Shown piece by piece: positions 60,779-64,000 of a stretch of 64,000 bases of DNA. A program made the position numbers and the translations under genes. This DNA is from Pseudomonas sp. v388 (GTDB lineage Bacteria > Pseudomonadota > Gammaproteobacteria > Pseudomonadales > Pseudomonadaceae): the NCBI RefSeq assembly GCF_003935425.1, contig NZ_RHQN01000001.1, forward strand, positions 124,001-188,000. The letters are read 5' to 3'. The number at the start of each line of letters is the position of its first letter. Positions within the stretch are counted from its first letter, which is position 1. The notes under the pieces were generated by a model. The model ran no database searches, had not been told where the DNA came from, and worked only from the letters and a program-made list of their open reading frames with translations.

Positions 60779-63241
60779 TCAGAAGTTGTACGCCAGGCGG
60801 GTGTAGTAATAGGCACCGCCGAACCCGAACGGCGAGAACTGGCCGTACTTGTAGCCACCGGCCCAGTCCTGAATGCCGTTCTTGTCCGGGTAGACGTCGA
60901 ACAGGTTGTTGGCGCCCAGTGCCACGGTCAGGTGCTCGGTGAGGTCATAGGCGGCGTCCACGTCTGTGATCCACTTGGCGCTGAACTTGCGGTCGTTGAC
61001 CGGGTTGTTGTCGCCTTCGACGTAGCTGCCGAAGCGGGTCAGCGCCACGTTTACGTTGTAATCGCTGACCCTCCAGTTGGCGCCCAGGATCAGCTTCGAT
61101 TGCGGGGTGGCGACGGTCAGGTCTTTTTGCAGGCGCCGGTCGAACAATTGATAGCCTGCGCCCAGGCCGCTCAGTGCCGGCGGGGTGGCGTGGAGTTTTT
61201 CGATTCTGGTCTGGTTCCAGTTGTAGGCCAGGCTCCAGCGGACCTGACCGTACTCGTCCAGTTGCTGGCGATACTCGTTGATGATGTCGACGCCGCGCGT
61301 CCGGGTATCCACGGCGTTGGTGTAGTACTGGGCGTAGAGATCCGGTGACAAACCGTTGGCCGCCAGCACTTCAGACACCGCAGGTCCGCCCAGCAGACTG
61401 GTAGACACGATGCGGTCGCGGATGCCTATCTGATACAGATCGGTGGTCAGCCGATAGTTGGGCGTCGGCTCGTAGGTAAAGCCGACGCTGTAGTTGAGGG
61501 ATATTTCCGGCTTGAGCTTTTCCGCACCCAGGGCCTGCGCCTCGGCGGTGTCCACCGGCAGCACCTTGACCGGCACCGACACCTGCTGGCCGTTGACCAC
61601 GCCGCCAGAGGTGAAGGTCGACGAGGCGTAAATCGTCTGGGCCAGCGATGGCGCCCGAAACCCGTTGTTGATCGTGCCGCGCAGGGCGAAGGCGTCGGTG
61701 ATTGTGTAGCGGGTCGAGAATTTACCGCTCCAGGTGCTGCCGATGTCCTGCGTGTAGCGCTCGTAACGAGCGGCCGCGCCGACGTACCAGTGATCGGTCA
61801 GGTCCAGGCCCAGATCGACATAACCGGCGACGTTGCTGCGGCTGATCTGGCCGGCATCCGCAGGGCTGGTGCCGTTATAGGAGGCAAGGCCGGGAAGCGG
61901 CGTTCTGCCTGCAAAGGGTCCGCCGGGAATCACGTAGGTGCCGGGCGTATAGGACGCGTAGTCGCCCGGCTCGATCTGATATTTCTCCCACCGATATTCG
62001 ACACCGACGGCGGTTTGCAGCGGGTTCTTGAGGCCGATGTCGAAGCCGCGGTTGAAGTCCAGGTTGTTGGTCCACTGATCGAACTGCTGCGAGGCGAGAT
62101 GAAACGAGGTCGGGCTGGTCGGTCCCCATGAAGGGTTGAGGGTATTGCTGGCATTGAGTGTCGAGTCGTCCTGGCCCCAGGTTGAACTGGCATCGTAGTT
62201 CCAGCCTCCGACTTCGCCCTTGAAGCCGCCCGCGATCTGAAAGTCCTTGGTGCGATTGCGGCGCTGGGCGTGAATGCCATCGGGGTAGGGCGTGTTGGGG
62301 TCGCCGGCCAGGGAGTTGATTTCGTTGGGTCGGTAGTTGCCGGTGACTTTGGTGGTTTCCATGTAGCTGGCGGTGGAAAAGGAATAGAAGGTCAGGTCGT
62401 CATGGATGGGCAGTTCCAGGTTGTAGCTGGCGTTGCTGACCTTTTCACGACCCAGCCCGTAACTGGGATTCCAGCCGTGGCGGTCAACGGTCTGGTCACG
62501 GCTGTCGGGGAAGCCGGGCGACGAATACAGGTTGCCGGTGGCGCTGCCGGTGCGGTCGAAGGGTTCCTGGCCTTTGAGGTCCAGTGACAGATTGGCGAAG
62601 CCGTCGTTGGGCAGGGGCAGGCCGTAATTGACGGTTTGATGGACTGTGTCGCCGTCACCACTGCCGTAGCGTCCGAACGAGGTCTCGGCGCTGCCGCCAG
62701 AGTCGTTTTCCTTGAGGATGATATTGATTACTCCGGCGATGGCATCGGAGCCGTATTGCGCCGACGCGCCGTCACGCAGCACCTCGATATGATCGATGGC
62801 GGAAACCGGAATCAGGTCGAGGTTGACCGGCACCGCCGCCGTGCCGATGCGCGCCAGGTTGTTGATCAGCGCGGTGTTGTGCCGCCGCTTGCCGTTGACC
62901 AGCACCAGCACCTGGTCGCCCGACAACCCGCGCATGGTCACGCCGCGAACCGACCAGGAGGTGCCGCCGCCGTTGATGGCCGGCAGATTGAACGATGGCA
63001 GCAGGCGGGCCAGCAGTTCCTTGAGCCCGACCTTGCCGCTGGCCTGTAGCTGCTCGGCGCTGATCACATCGATGGGCGAAGGGCTGTCGGTCACGGTGCG
63101 CGGCTGGCTGCCGCGATTTCCGGTGACCACTACGGTGTTCAGGGTCTGGTCCGGATCGGCGGTTTCCGCATGGGCCTGGATGCTGGCGGCCAGCAGGCTG
63201 AGGGCGGCGACGGCGTAGGAATTGTATTTGACTGAGCTCAT
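60779..63241 (-). CDS. TonB-dependent outer-membrane receptor
   Basis: This 820-residue protein has a 25-residue signal peptide, a plug with TVVVTGNRGSQPRTV and VLRDGASAQYGSDAIAGVINI read by its DGASAQYGSDAIAG core, and a barrel ending in TRLAYNF. The long form without a signalling extension and the DGASAQYG type of plug are common in substrate-specific receptors for organic nutrients. With an SsuA-like protein downstream and a rhodanese upstream it probably imports an organosulfur compound, comparable in idea to the sulfate-ester receptor SftP; this is inferred. Confidence 0.88.
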   Translation of the reverse strand: MSSVKYNSYAVAALSLLAASIQAHAETADPDQTLNTVVVTGNRGSQPRTVTDSPSPIDVISAEQLQASGKVGLKELLARLLPSFNLPAINGGGTSWSVRGVTMRGLSGDQVLVLVNGKRRHNTALINNLARIGTAAVPVNLDLIPVSAIDHIEVLRDGASAQYGSDAIAGVINIILKENDSGGSAETSFGRYGSGDGDTVHQTVNYGLPLPNDGFANLSLDLKGQEPFDRTGSATGNLYSSPGFPDSRDQTVDRHGWNPSYGLGREKVSNASYNLELPIHDDLTFYSFSTASYMETTKVTGNYRPNEINSLAGDPNTPYPDGIHAQRRNRTKDFQIAGGFKGEVGGWNYDASSTWGQDDSTLNASNTLNPSWGPTSPTSFHLASQQFDQWTNNLDFNRGFDIGLKNPLQTAVGVEYRWEKYQIEPGDYASYTPGTYVIPGGPFAGRTPLPGLASYNGTSPADAGQISRSNVAGYVDLGLDLTDHWYVGAAARYERYTQDIGSTWSGKFSTRYTITDAFALRGTINNGFRAPSLAQTIYASSTFTSGGVVNGQQVSVPVKVLPVDTAEAQALGAEKLKPEISLNYSVGFTYEPTPNYRLTTDLYQIGIRDRIVSTSLLGGPAVSEVLAANGLSPDLYAQYYTNAVDTRTRGVDIINEYRQQLDEYGQVRWSLAYNWNQTRIEKLHATPPALSGLGAGYQLFDRRLQKDLTVATPQSKLILGANWRVSDYNVNVALTRFGSYVEGDNNPVNDRKFSAKWITDVDAAYDLTEHLTVALGANNLFDVYPDKNGIQDWAGGYKYGQFSPFGFGGAYYYTRLAYNF

Positions 63242-63337
63242 GACGCGACTTCCTGAAAGATTGCAGGCACAGGCAAACCCTTCGCGACGGGGCGCGAAAT
63301 GCGAGGTTTGCTGAAAGTTGTGTGTTGGCGAAGCGAA

Positions 63338-63484
63338 TCAGGCCGGGTGGGCGCGTTTCACTTGAGCCGTGAGGTCGTTATGAGCGTTCAGCAGACGTTG
63401 CAGGCGATACCGTTCGATGCCAATGGCAGATTTCAGATAGATGATGTGCAGGGGATACAGGACGTATTGCAGGAGTGTCGACAT
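63338..63484 (-). CDS. 48-residue hydrophobic-basic small protein
   Basis: This starts at ATG 63484, within a longer open frame, after GGAAACCCACC. The N-terminal half has a hydrophobic segment (LLQYVLYPLHIIYL) and the C-terminal half is basic and helical. It lies between the rhodanese gene and the TonB receptor on the same strand. I do not recognise a family; it could be a small membrane-associated accessory protein of the uptake system. Confidence 0.55.
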   Translation of the reverse strand: MSTLLQYVLYPLHIIYLKSAIGIERYRLQRLLNAHNDLTAQVKRAHPA

Positions 63485-63583
63485 GGTGGGTTTCCTCTCG
63501 CGTGTGGGTTCAGCCTCCGCCTGGAGAGGGGTCGGTTGGTCAGTGGATGCGCCCTGTACTTTTGCCACACAGGGCGCGATGAG

Positions 63584-64000
63584 TCAGATCACGTAAAAAC
63601 CATGGGTGCCGTCCCGGGCCAGTTGCTCCACCAGGCCGAACTCCCAGTCCAGGTAGGCCTGCATGGCTTCGCGAGGGGCATCGGTGCCTTCATAAGGTCG
63701 GCGATAGCGGTCGATACGCGGTGAGGCCAGATGGCTTTCACCGTCTTTCAGCGGCAGTTGCGCCGCGATCCAGCTGGCGGTGCCGCCCTTGAGCAGGAAC
63801 ACCGGCTTGTCGGTCAGGGCTTGGACTTCAGCAACCGCCAAGCGCGCTAACTGACTGCTGCCGCAGGTCAGCACATAGCGTTGCGCGGCAGGAACGCGGG
63901 CAACGGCGTCGCGCAACTGGGCACGCAAGACCCAATGGGCTCCGGGAATGTGGCGCTTGACGTAGTTGGCGCTGGTGGTGAAGTCCAGCACTGCGCTATC
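63584..64000 (-). CDS. C-terminal part of a rhodanese-domain protein (5' end outside window)
   Basis: The last 138 residues of a longer protein are visible. They contain a rhodanese domain with FTTSANYVKRHIPGAHWVLR, read by its SANYVKRHIPGAHW core, and active-site Cys in LTCGSSQLARLA, followed by LKGGTASWIAAQLP and a C-terminal tail ending DWEFGLVEQLARDGTHGF. The coding frame is open to the right edge. Pseudomonas has multi-domain rhodanese proteins of about 530 residues with such an ending. They transfer sulfane sulfur and would suit a sulfur-scavenging cluster. Confidence 0.85.
   Translation of the reverse strand, partial: DSAVLDFTTSANYVKRHIPGAHWVLRAQLRDAVARVPAAQRYVLTCGSSQLARLAVAEVQALTDKPVFLLKGGTASWIAAQLPLKDGESHLASPRIDRYRRPYEGTDAPREAMQAYLDWEFGLVEQLARDGTHGFYVI

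Noticed and set aside
1-64000. tRNA, rRNA, CRISPR array, insertion sequence or prophage
   Set aside because: No cloverleaf-type sequence, regular repeat-spacer pattern, transposase or phage gene was seen on either strand.

Overview
The window reads as part of a Pseudomonas chromosome, most likely a soil or plant-associated species of the fluorescens/putida type. The sequence is GC-rich and densely coded. Typical pseudomonad families are present: a DUF2790 secreted protein, an OprD-type porin, TonB receptors, and six LysR regulators in 64 kb. I see no rRNA, tRNA, CRISPR array, prophage or intact insertion sequence. The content is accessory metabolism: small catabolic or transport modules, usually with a divergently placed regulator.

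Left part (1-9.98 kb). Two matching palindromes sit at the left edge. A phytanoyl-CoA-dioxygenase-like gene diverges from a class V aminotransferase, and a decayed copy of that aminotransferase's leader and first codons lies just beyond the dioxygenase stop. Next come a DMT transporter with a GcvA-like regulator and a hemerythrin protein. A two-component system follows, with a DipZ-like thiol-redox protein and a DUF2790 protein. The last two genes carry matching leaders with TGTATC direct repeats and a paired stem.

Carnitine region (10-18.3 kb). A beta-keto acid cleavage enzyme, carnitine dehydrogenase, thioesterase, carnitine-type binding protein, LysR regulator and gamma-butyrobetaine hydroxylase together describe gamma-butyrobetaine to L-carnitine to dehydrocarnitine to glycine betaine plus acetoacetate. 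A dyad and 56-bp element lies upstream of both the cleavage operon and the hydroxylase/LysR pair. A GMC oxidoreductase and a secreted alpha/beta hydrolase follow.

Middle (18.4-31.5 kb). A LuxR-type regulator with a degenerate HD-GYP domain, an esterase and a PLP dehydratase come first. A tricarboxylate island follows: LysR, PrpF-family isomerase, DctA-like and CitMHS-like symporters, OprD porin, a molybdate-binding-like protein that I assign as aconitate isomerase, and a TctDE-like two-component pair.

31.5-50.7 kb. MFS and DMT exporters diverge from an HxlR regulator over a near-perfect inverted repeat. Then come LysR/old yellow enzyme, a subtilase-like protein with Glu in place of the first catalytic residue, unknown membrane and small proteins, a xanthine/uracil permease, a cysteine hydrolase with LysR, a large MscS channel, an oxidoreductase/ArsR pair with clear palindromic operators, and a siderophore receptor with a Fur-like site.

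50.8-64 kb. A degraded locus holds a LysR gene whose 3' end is fused to the antisense strand of a truncated leuD, plus a frameshifted and internally deleted leuC. A frameshifted trypsin-like gene follows. Next is a divergent tripartite tricarboxylate transporter locus with an MmgE/PrpD protein and an NtaA-type flavin monooxygenase, an uncharacterised catabolic unit. The window ends in a probable sulfur-scavenging unit: SsuA-like binding protein, TonB receptor, 48-residue protein and the C-terminus of a rhodanese protein.
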